Shown here: positions 9,731 through 19,905 of the stretch, in pieces
Numbering within the stretch: position 1 is the stretch's first letter
How the letters are laid out: every line of letters starts with the position of its first letter
NCBI GenBank assembly: GCA_963731665.1
Contig: CAVSWP010000001.1
Coordinates: forward strand, 1-64,000
Length of the DNA: 64,000 nt
Source: Chersky-840 sp035604715
GTDB lineage: Bacteria > Actinomycetota > Acidimicrobiia > Acidimicrobiales > UBA8190
Reading direction: 5' to 3'
Made by a program: the position numbers and the translations under genes
Notes under the pieces: generated by a model
The model's input: the letters and a program-made list of their open reading frames with translations, nothing else
Databases searched by the model: none
Told to the model about the DNA's origin: nothing

Positions 9731-10036
9731 TCAGCCCCGCATGATGTGGAAGTCGTCGGCGGTCGCCGTCCGGCGCCGGCGGAAGATGGCCACCACGATG
9801 CCCAGGCCCACGACCACCTCGGCGGCCGCCACCACCAGGGTGAAGAACACCAGGGCCTGGCCCCCGATGTCGTCGAGCATGCGGGAGAAGGTCACGAAGG
9901 TGAGATTGGCCGCGTTGAGCATGAGCTCCACGCACATGAACATCACGAGCACGTTGCGCCGCACCAGCAGTCCCAGGGCGCCGATCGAGAACACCACCGC
10001 CGCCAGTCCCAGGTACCACGCCCCGCTCAGGCTCAC
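9731..10036 (-). CDS. nuoK: NADH-quinone oxidoreductase subunit K
   Basis: A small 101-residue membrane subunit with three helices. The conserved Glu residues of the proton path are visible in VMFMCVELMLNAANL and AAAEVVVGLGIVV. The start is a GTG at 10036 overlapping the nuoJ stop as GTGA; longer readings in this frame are shadow. Length matches the family (about 100). Confidence 0.93.
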   Translation of the reverse strand: MSLSGAWYLGLAAVVFSIGALGLLVRRNVLVMFMCVELMLNAANLTFVTFSRMLDDIGGQALVFFTLVVAAAEVVVGLGIVVAIFRRRRTATADDFHIMRG

Positions 10037-10707
10037 GGCGACACCTCCTCGGTCTCGGCGCCGGCCTCGGTCTCGGCGCCGGCCTCGATGTCGTCTTCCC
10101 CGGGCACGGCTGCGTCCGGCGGCGGTACCGGGTCCTCGGTGTCGGGCCCGCCGAGCGCGCCACCGGGGCGCCGCGCCAGGACCACGGCGCCCACCACGGC
10201 GATCACCAGCAGAGCCGAGGTCACCTCGAAGGCGAACAGGTAGGTGGTGAACACCGAGCGCCCCAGTGCGGCCACGTCCCCGCCGGCCTGGCCCCGAGAG
10301 GCACCCGCCACCGACCGGGTCCCCACCGACCAGTGCGCGCCGAACCCCATCACCAGCAGCCCCGCCAGGCCCAGCACCATGAGGCCCACCGCCAACGGGC
10401 GTTGGGCCCGCAGGGGCTCTTTCTCGAGGCTCTCCTCCCGGTCGACCCCGAGGAACATGATCACGAACAGGAACAGCACCACGATGGCGCCGGCGTACAC
10501 GATGACCTGCACGGCGGCCAGGAAGTTGGCCTGCTGCTCCACGAACAGCACGGCCACGCCGAACAACGTCATCACGAGCATGAGCGCCGAGTGCACCGGG
10601 TTGCGGGCCACCACCACCCCGATGGCGCCGGCCAGCACCACCGCGGCGGCGATGGCGAAGGTCAGGGCGTCGACCGTGGTCGCCGCCAGCACGGGGGCGA
10701 CCATCAC
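10033..10707 (-). CDS. nuoJ: NADH-quinone oxidoreductase subunit J
   Basis: A membrane subunit of 223-224 residues (GTG 10707 or the adjacent ATG 10704; both overlap the nuoI stop). The family signature is ARNPVHSALMLVMTLFGVA followed by VQVIVYAGAIVVLFLFVIM. Five hydrophobic helices are visible. The C-terminal 45 residues are Asp/Glu/Ala/Pro-rich with a short tandem repeat (EAGAETEAGAETE), encoded at about 10045-10090, beyond the conserved part. Confidence 0.93.
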   Translation of the reverse strand: MMVAPVLAATTVDALTFAIAAAVVLAGAIGVVVARNPVHSALMLVMTLFGVAVLFVEQQANFLAAVQVIVYAGAIVVLFLFVIMFLGVDREESLEKEPLRAQRPLAVGLMVLGLAGLLVMGFGAHWSVGTRSVAGASRGQAGGDVAALGRSVFTTYLFAFEVTSALLVIAVVGAVVLARRPGGALGGPDTEDPVPPPDAAVPGEDDIEAGAETEAGAETEEVSP

Positions 10708-11573
10708 GCCTCACCCTCCTTGGAGGGGTTGTCGACCCACACCGTGGGCGTGGGGGGCTCGGCATCGACCCGGCGGGCCGCGGCCCGCTGGTCCATGCGC
10801 GCCCGGAGCTGGGGGGGCATGCGCTGCTCCAGGCGCGCCCGCAAGCGGTTGGCGACGCCCCGCATGCCCTGCTGGTCGGGAAGACGGTCGATGTCGTCGA
10901 GGTGGGAGGAGAACGTCTCGCGCAGCTGCCGGCTCCCGGTCGCGGCGTCGTCGCGCTCGTTGCTCTGGCCTCCCTCGGGGGCGCGCACGCCGTAGCCGAG
11001 CTCGCCCGACCACTGCACCTGTCCCTCGTAGGCGGCCACCCCCGAGGGCGACGTGGCCCGCATCCAGCCCGACGTGTGCAGGTCGTCGCCCTGGCGCCAG
11101 TCCTCCCAGGGCAGCATCTGGGGGCGGCCCCTGTCGTCGACCAGCAGCTCGTTCTTGGTGTAGATGGCGTCGGCCCGGTTGGTGAAGGAGAACTCGAACA
11201 GCTTGGACTCGGTGATCGCCTCGGTGGGGCAGGCCTCGACGCACAAGTCGCAGTGGATGCACCGCAGGTAATTGATCTCGTACACGAACCCGTAGCGCTC
11301 CCCCGGCGAGACGGGGTCGGCGGGGGGGTTGTCGGCGCCCCGGACGTAGATGCAGTCGGCGGGGCACACCCCGGCGCACAGCTCGCAGCCGATGCACTTC
11401 TCCATGCCGTCCTCGTAGCGGTTGAGGACGTGGCGGCCGTGGTTGCGGGCCTGCTTGGGCTTCTTCTCGGCCGGGTACTGGCGCGTCACCCGCTGGCGCG
11501 TCATCTGCTCCAGGGTGACCTTGAAGCCCCCGAAGAAGCTCAGGTCGTCGCGCAACCCGTCGAACAGTCCCAT
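10704..11573 (-). CDS. nuoI: NADH-quinone oxidoreductase subunit I (2x 4Fe-4S ferredoxin)
   Basis: This subunit carries iron-sulfur clusters N6a and N6b in the peripheral arm. Both ligand sets are intact: CIGCELCAGVCP near residue 60 and CIHCDLCVEACP near residue 104. At 289 residues it is about 100 residues longer than a typical NuoI. The extra C-terminal part is charged and Arg-rich, with RLRARLEQRMPPQLRARMDQ as a probable helix. The ATG overlaps the nuoH stop by one base (TGATG). Confidence 0.95.
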   Translation of the reverse strand: MGLFDGLRDDLSFFGGFKVTLEQMTRQRVTRQYPAEKKPKQARNHGRHVLNRYEDGMEKCIGCELCAGVCPADCIYVRGADNPPADPVSPGERYGFVYEINYLRCIHCDLCVEACPTEAITESKLFEFSFTNRADAIYTKNELLVDDRGRPQMLPWEDWRQGDDLHTSGWMRATSPSGVAAYEGQVQWSGELGYGVRAPEGGQSNERDDAATGSRQLRETFSSHLDDIDRLPDQQGMRGVANRLRARLEQRMPPQLRARMDQRAAARRVDAEPPTPTVWVDNPSKEGEA

Positions 11574-12808
11574 CAGCGCACCCCCTCGGGCGCCCGGGCC
11601 CCGGGGGCGTCGAGCTCAGGGGCGTCGACCTCGGGGACGTCGAAGATCTCGGTGTCCTCGGTGCGCCCCATCCCCACGATGACCGAGCGCAACAGCAGAC
11701 CCCCGGCCACGAACAGGGCCAGGACCACGCCGAGCCCCCACCACCGGCCCACCAAGAAGGCCGCCAGCACCAGCACCCACCCCAGCGACAGGGGGATGAG
11801 GACCTTCCAGCCGAGGTCCATGAGCTGGTCGTAGCGCAACCGGGGCAGCGCGGCCCGCAGCCACACGTAGATGAACAGGAACACCACCGTCTTGCCCAGG
11901 AACCACAACACCGGTATCAGCCAGGAGAGGATGAACACGTGGGCGGTGGGCCCGTCGGGGCCGCCCAGGAACAGCGTCACCACGATGGCCGACATGGTGA
12001 TGGTGTTCATGAACTCGGCCATGAAGAACAGCGCGAAGCGGATCGACGAGTACTCGGTGTTGAACCCCCCCACCAGCTCCTGCTCCGCCTCCACCAGGTC
12101 GAACGGTGGACGGGTGAGCTCGGCGGTGATGGCGATCATGAACAGGAAGAAGGGGAGCAGCCCGGTGCGGATGAGGTACCAGCTCCCGATGAAGGTGTGG
12201 GACTGTCCCTCCACGATGGCCCGGGTGGACAGCGACCCGGCCAACAACACCACCATGATCACCGTCAGGCCCAGGGCGGCCTCGTAGGAGATCATCTGCG
12301 CCGAGGCCCGCACCGAGCCCAGCAGGGGGTACTTCGACCCCGACGACCAGCCCGCCAGCATCACGCCGTACACCGACACCGACGACATGGCCAGCAGGAA
12401 CAGGATGCCCACGGGCGGGTCCGCCACCTGCAGCTCGAAGGTGTGCCCGAGCACCGTCACGATCCCCCCCACGGGCACGATGGCGAAGGACAGGAAGGCG
12501 GGCAGGATCGACAGATACGGCGCCAGCTTGAACACGACCCGGTCGGCGCGCTCGGGGAGCAGGTCCTCCTTGAAGAACAGCTTGATCCCGTCGGCCAGGG
12601 TCTGCAGCAACCCCCACGGCCCCGCCCGGTTGGGCCCGATGCGCGCCTGCATGTCGGAGATCACCTTGCGCTCGAACCAGATCATGAGCATGACCGACAC
12701 CAGCAGCGCCCCGAAGGCCACCAGGACCTTGATGGCCACGATCAGCAGCTCCACCCAGTGCACGCCGTGGGCGTACAGCGGGTCGCCGAGAGCGAGCAGC
12801 GCCCCCAT
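11573..12808 (-). CDS. nuoH: NADH-quinone oxidoreductase subunit H
   Basis: The membrane subunit that forms the quinone chamber, about 411 residues from the ATG at 12808 (an adjacent GTG at 12811 is possible; the longer reading to 12874 would overlap nuoG). Family signatures are present: WFERKVISDMQARIGPNRAGP, GIKLFFKEDLLP, and RPPFDLVEAEQELVGGFNTEYS. It has eight hydrophobic helices. The last 30 residues, acidic and Pro-rich, are not part of the core family. Confidence 0.94.
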   Translation of the reverse strand: MGALLALGDPLYAHGVHWVELLIVAIKVLVAFGALLVSVMLMIWFERKVISDMQARIGPNRAGPWGLLQTLADGIKLFFKEDLLPERADRVVFKLAPYLSILPAFLSFAIVPVGGIVTVLGHTFELQVADPPVGILFLLAMSSVSVYGVMLAGWSSGSKYPLLGSVRASAQMISYEAALGLTVIMVVLLAGSLSTRAIVEGQSHTFIGSWYLIRTGLLPFFLFMIAITAELTRPPFDLVEAEQELVGGFNTEYSSIRFALFFMAEFMNTITMSAIVVTLFLGGPDGPTAHVFILSWLIPVLWFLGKTVVFLFIYVWLRAALPRLRYDQLMDLGWKVLIPLSLGWVLVLAAFLVGRWWGLGVVLALFVAGGLLLRSVIVGMGRTEDTEIFDVPEVDAPELDAPGARAPEGVR

Positions 12809-12824
12809 CACGTGCGCCGGGCCT

Positions 12825-15595
12825 TCACAACGTCTCCAGCCGCACGTCGACCACCGGCGCGCCCCGTCGATCAAGGCCGAGGCGCCGCGCCCCGGCGTCG
12901 TCCCCGTGGAGGTTGAAGTCGATGCACGCCACGCCGGGCGTCACGCCCTCGTCGGCCCGGGCCTCGAATTCGAGCGCCGCTCGCGACGACCGCACCCGCA
13001 CCCGGGCCGCGCCCGTCACCCCCAGGCGCTCGAGGTCGACTCGGGTTGACCCGCACCGTGGCCGCCGGAGCCAGCGGCGCCAGGGAAGGGCACGCCCCCA
13101 GCAGCACCCCGCGGTCGTAGAGCCGGCGGGGCGACACCAGCCGCAACGACGCGCCGTCGGGGGCGGGCACGTCGGGCACGGACAGGTCCACCGGCCAGCG
13201 GATTCCCCGGGGCCTCGCCGGCGCCCCCCCGTTGGCGTGCTCCCCTGAGGCAGGTGCCTCGAGGAGGTCGTCCCCGCCGGGGGGCTCGGCCACACCCGCC
13301 CGCGGCGGCGCGCCCTGGGCTTCGACGGCGTCGATGCCGGGAGTGGCCATGGGGTCGAACGGGGCCAGGGCCCGGCGGGCCGTGATCGACACCGGCGACG
13401 CCGGCAGGGGGGCCACGATCCCGTCGCGCGCCGCCGGGGTGTCGAGCACCAGGCGCGTGATCCCGGCGTGCGAGGGGGCCAGGCGCTCGATCTCGTCCCA
13501 CAGCTCGGCCGCGCTCGCCACGCCCAGGTCACCGTCGAGGCGAACGGCGAGCTCGGCGGCCACCATCCAGTCCGGCCGGCACTGGCCCGGCGCCACCAGC
13601 TTCTGGGCCAGGCGCGTGACCCGGCCCTCGATGTTGGTGGTCGTCCCCGTGCGCTCGTGGGCGATGGCCACGGGCAGCACCACGTCGGCGCGCGTGGCCG
13701 ACGTGGAGAGAAAGCCGTCCACCGCCACCACGAAGTCGGCCTTGTCCAGGGCCTCGAGGGCGAGCGCCCGGTCGGGGAAGTCCCCCACCGGGTCCGACCC
13801 CACCAGCACCACGGCGCGCATCGACCCGTCGGCCAGGGCGCCCAGCATGGCGGTGGCGTCGCGGCCGCGCCCCGCCGGGAGCGACCCCCAGGCCGCCTCG
13901 TACCACGACCGGCCGTCCTCGAGGCTCACCCGGCCGGGGAGCAGGCCCGGGGCGAGGCCCATGTCCAGGGCGCCCATCACGTTGCCCCGGCGCAGGGCGG
14001 GGAGAAAGCGCGCCTGGGGCCAGGCCTCGGCCATGGCCGCCGCCGCCCCGGCCACCAGGGCCCCGTCCTCGGCCAGCGACGGCCGGCCGAGCACCACCAC
14101 CACGCCTTGTCCGCCGTCCGCCCGCCCCTGCCAGGGCGCCGAGCGCCGCCGCCCAGGCGTCCCCGTCCACCGCCTCGGGGGGCTCCTCACCACCGGCGGC
14201 GAGCGCCCGGACCAACGTGGCCGCCTCGCCCGGCCGGTACCCCAGCACGGCGGTGGCGAACTCGCCCAGGGCCCCGCCCCGTTGGGCGAGCTCGACCACG
14301 GGCACGTCCCCGTCCACGGCCGCGCCCCGCAGGCGCAGGAACAGGACGGGCAATTCCTCTCGCAGGTCGCCGGCCAGCACCACCACGCACGCCGCCGCGC
14401 ACGCCTCGTCGATGGTGGCCCGGGGCAGCCCCAGCACGACCTCGGCCGGAAGCCCGTCGCCGAGCTGGGCGTCCACCGAGTCGGTGCCGATCACCGCCTT
14501 GGCCAGCTTGGCCCAGGCATAGGCGTCCTCGTTGGACAGCCGGGCCCCCCCGAGCACGCCGATGGCCTCGGGACCGTGCCCGGCCCGGATGTCGGCCAGG
14601 CGCTCGGCCACCGCCGCCAACGCCTCGTTCCACGACACCGCCACCAGCTCGTCGGGCCGGGCTCCTGCTCCTTTTCCCAGGACGCTGCCCCGCACCAGGG
14701 GCTCGACCAGGCGGTCCTCGGCGTTCACCGCCTCGAAGCCGAAGCGGCCCTTGTCGCACAACCAGCTCTGGTTCAGCGGGTCGCTGTCGATGCCCAGCAG
14801 CCGGGTCACCCGGTTCGACGAGGACTGCACCGCGGCCCGACACCCGAACGAGCACAGCGTGCACGTCGACTCGACCTGGTCGAGGTCCCAGGGGCGCGCC
14901 GTGAACCGGTAGGGGGACGCCGTGAGGGCGCCCACCGGGCAGATCTGCACGGTGTTGCCGCTGAAGTACGAGGTGAACACGTGGTCCTCGAACACGTTGA
15001 CCTCGAGGGCGTCGCCCCGGCCCAGGAAGTCGATCTGGGCCTCACCGGCGATCTCGGCCGCGAAGCGGACGCAGCGCCCGCACTGGATGCACCGCTCGCG
15101 GTCCAACAGCACGAGCTCGGAGATCGGGATGGGCTTGGCCCAGTGGCGCTTCTCCTCGAGGAACCGGCTCTCGCCCGGCCCGTAGGCGAGCACCTGGTCC
15201 TGCAGCGGGCACTCCCCGCCCTTGTCGCACACCGGGCAGTCCAGGGGATGGTTCACGAGGAGGAACTCGAGCACCCCGTCCTGGGCCTTCTTGACCTTCT
15301 CCGAGGTGGTGTCGACGTTCATCCCCGCCGCCACGGACACGTAGCAGGCGGGCTGGAGCGTGGCCCCGCGCGCCCCGGACACCTCGACCAGGCACATCCG
15401 GCACATGCCCACCGGCTTCATGCGGGGGTGGTAACAGAACCGGGGGATGAACGTCCCGGCCTGCTCGGCGGCGGCGATCAGGAATTGGCCGGCGGGGGCC
15501 GTGACCTCCCGGCCGTCCAGGGTGAAGGTGACCGAGGCGTCGGGATCGGACTGCGAGGCGATGGCGTGGTGCGAGGTGACGACGGGGTCAGCCAT
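12825..15595 (-). CDS. nuoG: NADH-quinone oxidoreductase subunit G, read with two apparent frameshifts
   Basis: The iron-sulfur/molybdopterin-like subunit of the NADH-dehydrogenase arm. The N-terminal 2Fe-2S ferredoxin (CYHP, CRMCLVEV), the His/Cys 4Fe-4S site (HPLDCPVCDKGGECPLQD), the next cluster (CIQCGRCVRFA) and the CTLCSFGCR motif are all present. The reading frame breaks twice: near 14125 (between the AAALGALAGAG and DGGQGVVVVLGRP parts) and near 13045 (between TVRVNP and VDLERLG). Removing one base at each site gives a continuous protein of about 922 residues. The ATG at 15595 overlaps the nuoF stop by eight bases. Consensus errors are more likely than gene loss, since the rest of the operon is intact. 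Confidence 0.88.
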
Positions 15596-16893
15596 GCGGA
15601 CAGCCCCCGTCCTTGACGTGCACCAGGAAGTCGTCGCGAAACATCCGGATGCCCGAGGCGATCGACGACGGGATCGACGACCCCAGCACGCAGATGGTCG
15701 TCTGCTGCGGCGGCCACGACACGCCGGGGGCCAGGTTGTCGCACACGTCCATGAGCAGGTCCACGTCCGACTCGCGACCGTCGCCGTCCTCGATGCGGCG
15801 CAGGATCTTCTCCAGCCACCCGCTCCCCTCGCGACAGGGCGTGCACTGCCCGCACGATTCGCGCCAGAAGAACCGGGTGATCCTCCAGGCGGCCCGCACC
15901 ACGCAGGTGGTGTCGTCCATGACCACGATCGACCCCGACCCGAGCATGGACCCGGCGTCTCCCACCTCGTCCTGGCCCAGGGGGAGGTCGAGGTGCTCGG
16001 GGCCGAACCACGGCGCCGACACGCCCCCGGGGATGATCGCCTTGAGCGGGCGGTCGCCGGGGATGCCCCCGCCGTAGCACGGGGTCGAACACGAGGTCGC
16101 GGAAGGTGGTCTTCACCATCTCCACCTCGTACACACCGGGATTGCGGACGTGGCCGGCCAGGGCGAACAGGCGCGTGCCCAACGAGCGGCCCGCACCCAG
16201 GGCGGCGAAGGCCGCGGAGCCGTTGACCATGATCCAGGGCAGGTTGGACAGGGTCTCCACGTTGTTGACCACGGTGGGCTCGCCGTAGAGGCCGATGGCG
16301 GCCGGGAAGTACGGGGGCTTGATGCGCGGGAAGCCCCGCTTGCCCTCCAGGCTCTCGAGCAGGGCGGTCTCCTCCCCGCAGATGTAGGCCCCCGCCCCGG
16401 GGTGCACCACCACGTCGATGGAGAACCCCGATCCGAAGATGTCGCGTCCGACGGCACCGTGCGCGTAGGCGTCGTTGAGCGCACCCTGCACCCGCTCGAG
16501 CCCGAGGGCGAACTCGCCGCGCACGTAGATGAAGGCGAGCGACGCCTGGATGGCATAGGCGGCGATGACCACGCCCTCGATCAGCTGATGGGGGTCGCGC
16601 TCGATGAGGAGATGGTCCTTGAAGGTGGCCGGCTCGCTCTCGTCCCCGTTGACCACCAGGTAGGTGGTGGCCGCCTTGCGCAGCATCGACCACTTGCGCC
16701 CCGCCGGGAACCCCGCCCCACCCCGTCCCAGCAGGCTCACGGCGTCGACCTCGTGGGCGACCTCGGCCGGGGTCATGGTGAGCGCCTTGCGCAGCCCTTC
16801 GTAGCCGCCGGTGGCGAGGTACCGCTCCAGGGTGTGGGAGTCCGCGTGGTCGAGGCGGGACGTCACGATGCGGGGTGCCTCGGCGAGCGCCAT
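15588..16893 (-). CDS. nuoF: NADH-quinone oxidoreductase subunit F, read with one apparent frameshift
   Basis: The NADH- and FMN-binding subunit with cluster N3. Seen are LLGRGGAGFPAGRKW (the FMN/NADH glycine-rich loop), YLVVNGDESEPATFKD, YICGEETALLESLEG, and, after the break, ESCGQCTPCREG plus a later Cys for the 4Fe-4S cluster. The frame breaks near 16083: the sequence reads FDPVLRRGH where removing one base gives FDPCYGGGI, the expected family sequence. With this correction the protein is 434 residues, the normal length. The ATG at 16893 overlaps the nuoE stop by one base. Confidence 0.88.
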
Positions 16894-17516
16894 CACTCGC
16901 CCCCGGTGACGTTGGCCGCGGCCGCCTGGCGCTCGGCGCGCACGGTGGCGTCGTCGACGCGCAGCCCACCGTCCCGGCGGACCCGGACGAGCGTGCCGTG
17001 CCGGGGGATGTCCTTCGCCCGGCCTCCCGCCCGCAGCTCGTCGACCAGGGTGTCGAAGGACTCGGGCGTCACGTCCCCCACGAACCGGTGGTTGACCGCC
17101 AGACACGGAGCCCGGCCGCAGTCGGCGATGCACTCGGTTTCCTCGAGGGTGAACATGCCGTCGGCCGTGGTGGCCCCCGAGCGCACCTCCAGCTTTCCCT
17201 CGATGTGATCGAGCAACTCGTAGGCACCCCGCAACATGCAGGCGATGTTGGTGCACACCGAGATCACGTACGTCCCCACCGGCTCGGTGTGCAGCATCTC
17301 GTAGAAGGTGGCTGTCCCCACGACCTCGGCCGCGGTCAGGCCCAGCAGCTCGGCGATGTCGTCGATGGCCTCGGGCCGGAGCCATCCGTCTTGCTCCTGG
17401 GCCAGGTGGCACAGGGGGATGAGCGCCGAGCGCGGATGGGGGTAGAGGTCGATGACCTCGCGGGCCCGGGTGACTATCTCCTCGGACAGATGGCCGTCGC
17501 CGGCCGGGGGCGTCAC
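16893..17516 (-). CDS. nuoE: NADH-quinone oxidoreductase subunit E (2Fe-2S)
   Basis: A thioredoxin-like 2Fe-2S subunit of the NADH-dehydrogenase module, 207 residues from a GTG that overlaps the nuoD stop (GTGA). The four ligands lie in CTNIAC and CIADC, with the expected spacing. It has the typical helical N-terminus (YPHPRSALIPLCHLAQEQ). About 45 residues after the conserved domain form a basic, Ala-rich tail. Confidence 0.94.
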   Translation of the reverse strand: MTPPAGDGHLSEEIVTRAREVIDLYPHPRSALIPLCHLAQEQDGWLRPEAIDDIAELLGLTAAEVVGTATFYEMLHTEPVGTYVISVCTNIACMLRGAYELLDHIEGKLEVRSGATTADGMFTLEETECIADCGRAPCLAVNHRFVGDVTPESFDTLVDELRAGGRAKDIPRHGTLVRVRRDGGLRVDDATVRAERQAAAANVTGGE

Positions 17517-18835
17517 CGGTCCACCTCCCCCATCACCGGGTCCACCGAGGAGATGGTGGCCACGGCGTCGGCCACCAGGCCGCCGTGCATCATGACGGGA
17601 AGGCTCTGGAGGTTCACGAAGGACGGGGCCCGGATGTGCAACCGGTACGGCTTCGAGGACCCGTCCGACACCAGATAGCACCCGAGCTCGCCGCGCGGCG
17701 ACTCGATGGCCACGTAGACCTCGCCCTCGGGGACCTTGAATCCCTCGGTGAAGATCTTGAAGTGGTGGATCAGGGCCTCCATGGACTCGTCGATGCGCGC
17801 CCGCGGGGGCGGGGTCACCTTCTTGTCCTGCACCCGGTAGTCCCCGGGGGGCATCTTGTCGAGGACCTGCCACAGGATGCGCACCGACTCGCGGATCTCG
17901 TTGATGCGGATGGCGTAGCGGTCGAAGTTGTCGCCGTAGGTGCCGATGATGACGTCGAAGTCCACGTCGTCGTAGGCCAGATACGGCATGTTGCGACGCA
18001 GGTCCCAGGCCACCCCGGTGGAGCGCAGGATGGGCCCCGTCGCCGACAGGGTCAAGGCCTCTTCGGAGCTCAGCGCCCCCACGCCCTCCATCCGCTCGCG
18101 GAAGATGGGCTGTCCGGTGAGCAGGTCGTCGTAGTCGGCCAGCCGGGAGGTCACGTTGTCGAGGATCACCTCGACGTCGTCCTCCCACCCGTCGGGGAGA
18201 TCGGCGGCGGTCCCCCCGGGCCTGATGAAGTTGTGGTTCATGCGCAGACCGGTGGTCTTCTCGAAGAAGCCCAGCACCAGCTCGCGCTCGCGGAACCCGA
18301 AGATCATCATGGTGGTGGACCCCACGTCCATCCCGTTGGTGGCCAACCACATGAGATGCGATGACATCCGCTGGAGCTCGGACAACAGCATCCGGATCCA
18401 GATGGCGCGCGGCGGGAGCTCGATGCCGAGGAGCTTCTCGGTGGCCAGCGAGAACACCAACTCGTTGTTCAGCGGCGACAGGTAGTCCATGCGCGTCACG
18501 TTGGTGGAGCCCTGTTGGTAGGTGAGCTCCTCGGCCGTCTTCTCCATGCCGGTGTGCAGGTACCCGATGATGGGCTTGGTCCGCAGGACGGTCTCGCCGT
18601 CGAGCTCCATCATGAGGCGCAGCACGCCGTGCGTCGACGGGTGCTGGGGGCCCATGTTGATGATCATGGTCTCGTCGTCGGGATGCTCGATGTCGATATC
18701 GGTGGCGTCGACCCCGTGGCTCTCGGGCAGCCGGAGCACCGACCCCTCCTGGCGCGCCAGGTCCTCCGGCGAGGTCTCACCGCGACCGGCGAGCTCCTGC
18801 GCGCCCTCGAACGTCTCCGCCACGAAGTCGGTCAT
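17513..18835 (-). CDS. nuoD: NADH-quinone oxidoreductase subunit D
   Basis: The 49-kDa-type subunit that lines the quinone site, 440 residues. Family blocks are NMGPQHPSTHGVLRL, GYLHTGMEKTAEE, DYLSPLNNELVFSLATEKLL, and the C-terminal SVDPVMGEVDR. A 45-residue N-terminal extension, acidic and rich in Glu/Gly, precedes the conserved core. The ATG at 18835 overlaps the nuoC stop as ATGA. Confidence 0.95.
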   Translation of the reverse strand: MTDFVAETFEGAQELAGRGETSPEDLARQEGSVLRLPESHGVDATDIDIEHPDDETMIINMGPQHPSTHGVLRLMMELDGETVLRTKPIIGYLHTGMEKTAEELTYQQGSTNVTRMDYLSPLNNELVFSLATEKLLGIELPPRAIWIRMLLSELQRMSSHLMWLATNGMDVGSTTMMIFGFRERELVLGFFEKTTGLRMNHNFIRPGGTAADLPDGWEDDVEVILDNVTSRLADYDDLLTGQPIFRERMEGVGALSSEEALTLSATGPILRSTGVAWDLRRNMPYLAYDDVDFDVIIGTYGDNFDRYAIRINEIRESVRILWQVLDKMPPGDYRVQDKKVTPPPRARIDESMEALIHHFKIFTEGFKVPEGEVYVAIESPRGELGCYLVSDGSSKPYRLHIRAPSFVNLQSLPVMMHGGLVADAVATISSVDPVMGEVDR

Positions 18836-19335
18836 CGGGGCCCCGGGGCCTCCTTGAACTGCACCGGGACCCGGCCCACGCCGAAGTCCTTGCGCAGCGG
18901 ATGGCCCTCCCAGTCCTCGGGCATGAGGATCCGGGTCAGGTCGGGGTGCCCGAGGAAGGAGATGCCGTACATGTCGTAGGCCTCGCGCTCCATGGCCTCG
19001 GCCCCGCGGTAGAGGTCCCACACCGACGCCACCTCGGCGTCGTCCTCGGGCACCTGCACCCGGATCCGCACCCGCGTCACCTGGGCCAGCGACAACAACA
19101 TGACCACCAGCTCGAACCGCTCGGGTGCGACGCCGGCCGGCAGGCTCCGTCCCGGGTGGGCGAGGTAGTCGACGGCGGTGAGGTCGGCCAGCATCTCGAA
19201 CCCGGCCTCCCGGTGGGCGGCCACCACATCGTGGTAGCGGACGAGCGTGGGGAAGAGCACGTCGTGGCCGTCGCGCGACGGGGACCGGGCCACGTCGGGG
19301 AGCGACAGTTCGAGCGACGATGTCTCGGCGCTCAC
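18832..19335 (-). CDS. nuoC: NADH-quinone oxidoreductase subunit C
   Basis: The 30-kDa-type hydrophilic subunit of the quinone module, 167 residues from the GTG at 19335, which overlaps the nuoB stop (GTGA). The signature EREAYDMYGISFLGHPDL followed by DWEGHPLRKDF is intact. The longer open frame to 19608 is shadow of nuoB. C and D are separate genes here, not fused. Confidence 0.94.
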   Translation of the reverse strand: MSAETSSLELSLPDVARSPSRDGHDVLFPTLVRYHDVVAAHREAGFEMLADLTAVDYLAHPGRSLPAGVAPERFELVVMLLSLAQVTRVRIRVQVPEDDAEVASVWDLYRGAEAMEREAYDMYGISFLGHPDLTRILMPEDWEGHPLRKDFGVGRVPVQFKEAPGPR

Positions 19336-19889
19336 CGCGGGGTTCCCAGCCGGACTGCATCGGGGCGCTCGGGCACCCAACCGGCGAGCTCCTCGGGGCG
19401 CTCCGAGGTGGGGCCGCGGCGGCGGGTGATCTCGCCGGTGCGGATCTTCTCGTGCAGCGTGAGGATGGCGTGCAGGAGCATCTCCGGGCTGGGCGGGCAC
19501 CCCGGGGCGTACACGTCGACCGGCACGATCTGGTCGACTCCCTGGACGATGGCGTAGTTGTTGAACATCCCCCCGGTCGAGGCGCACACGCCCATGGAGA
19601 TGACCCACTTGGGCTCCATCATCTGGTCGTAGACCTGGCGGAGCACCGGGGCCATCTTCTGCGACACCCGGCCGGCGACGATCATGAGGTCGGCTTGGCG
19701 CGGCGACCCTCGGAACACCTCCATCCCGAAGCGGCTGATGTCGAAGTCAGCGGCGCCCACCGACATCATCTCGATGGCGCAACACGCCAACCCGAACGTC
19801 ACCGGCCAGACGCTGTTGCGGCGCGCCCACTTCACCAGGTCCTCGACCCGCCCGGTCAGGAAGTTGTGCTGGAGGTCCTCGAGCCCCAT
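19332..19889 (-). CDS. nuoB: NADH-quinone oxidoreductase subunit B
   Basis: Carries cluster N2, the last iron-sulfur centre before quinone. From the ATG at 19889 the protein is 185 residues, with the tandem cysteines at 36-37 (GLACCAIEMM), a third in GVCASTGG and the fourth in YAPGCPPSPE. A GTG at 19949 would add 20 residues but would overlap nuoA by 44 bases, so I prefer 19889, which leaves a 16-base gap. Confidence 0.94.
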   Translation of the reverse strand: MGLEDLQHNFLTGRVEDLVKWARRNSVWPVTFGLACCAIEMMSVGAADFDISRFGMEVFRGSPRQADLMIVAGRVSQKMAPVLRQVYDQMMEPKWVISMGVCASTGGMFNNYAIVQGVDQIVPVDVYAPGCPPSPEMLLHAILTLHEKIRTGEITRRRGPTSERPEELAGWVPERPDAVRLGTPR

Positions 19890-19905
19890 GGCGCCCTCGA
19901 CCCGC

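Noticed and set aside
4631..10250. Long open frames on the plus strand opposite nuoL-nuoN
   Set aside because: They are His/Gly/Arg/Gln-rich shadows of GC-rich codons in the real genes and have no domain.
13040..16088. Programmed ribosomal frameshifting in nuoF/nuoG
   Set aside because: No slippery heptamer or downstream pseudoknot is evident, the family has no such precedent I know of, and three independent +1 sites in two genes is better explained by insertion errors.
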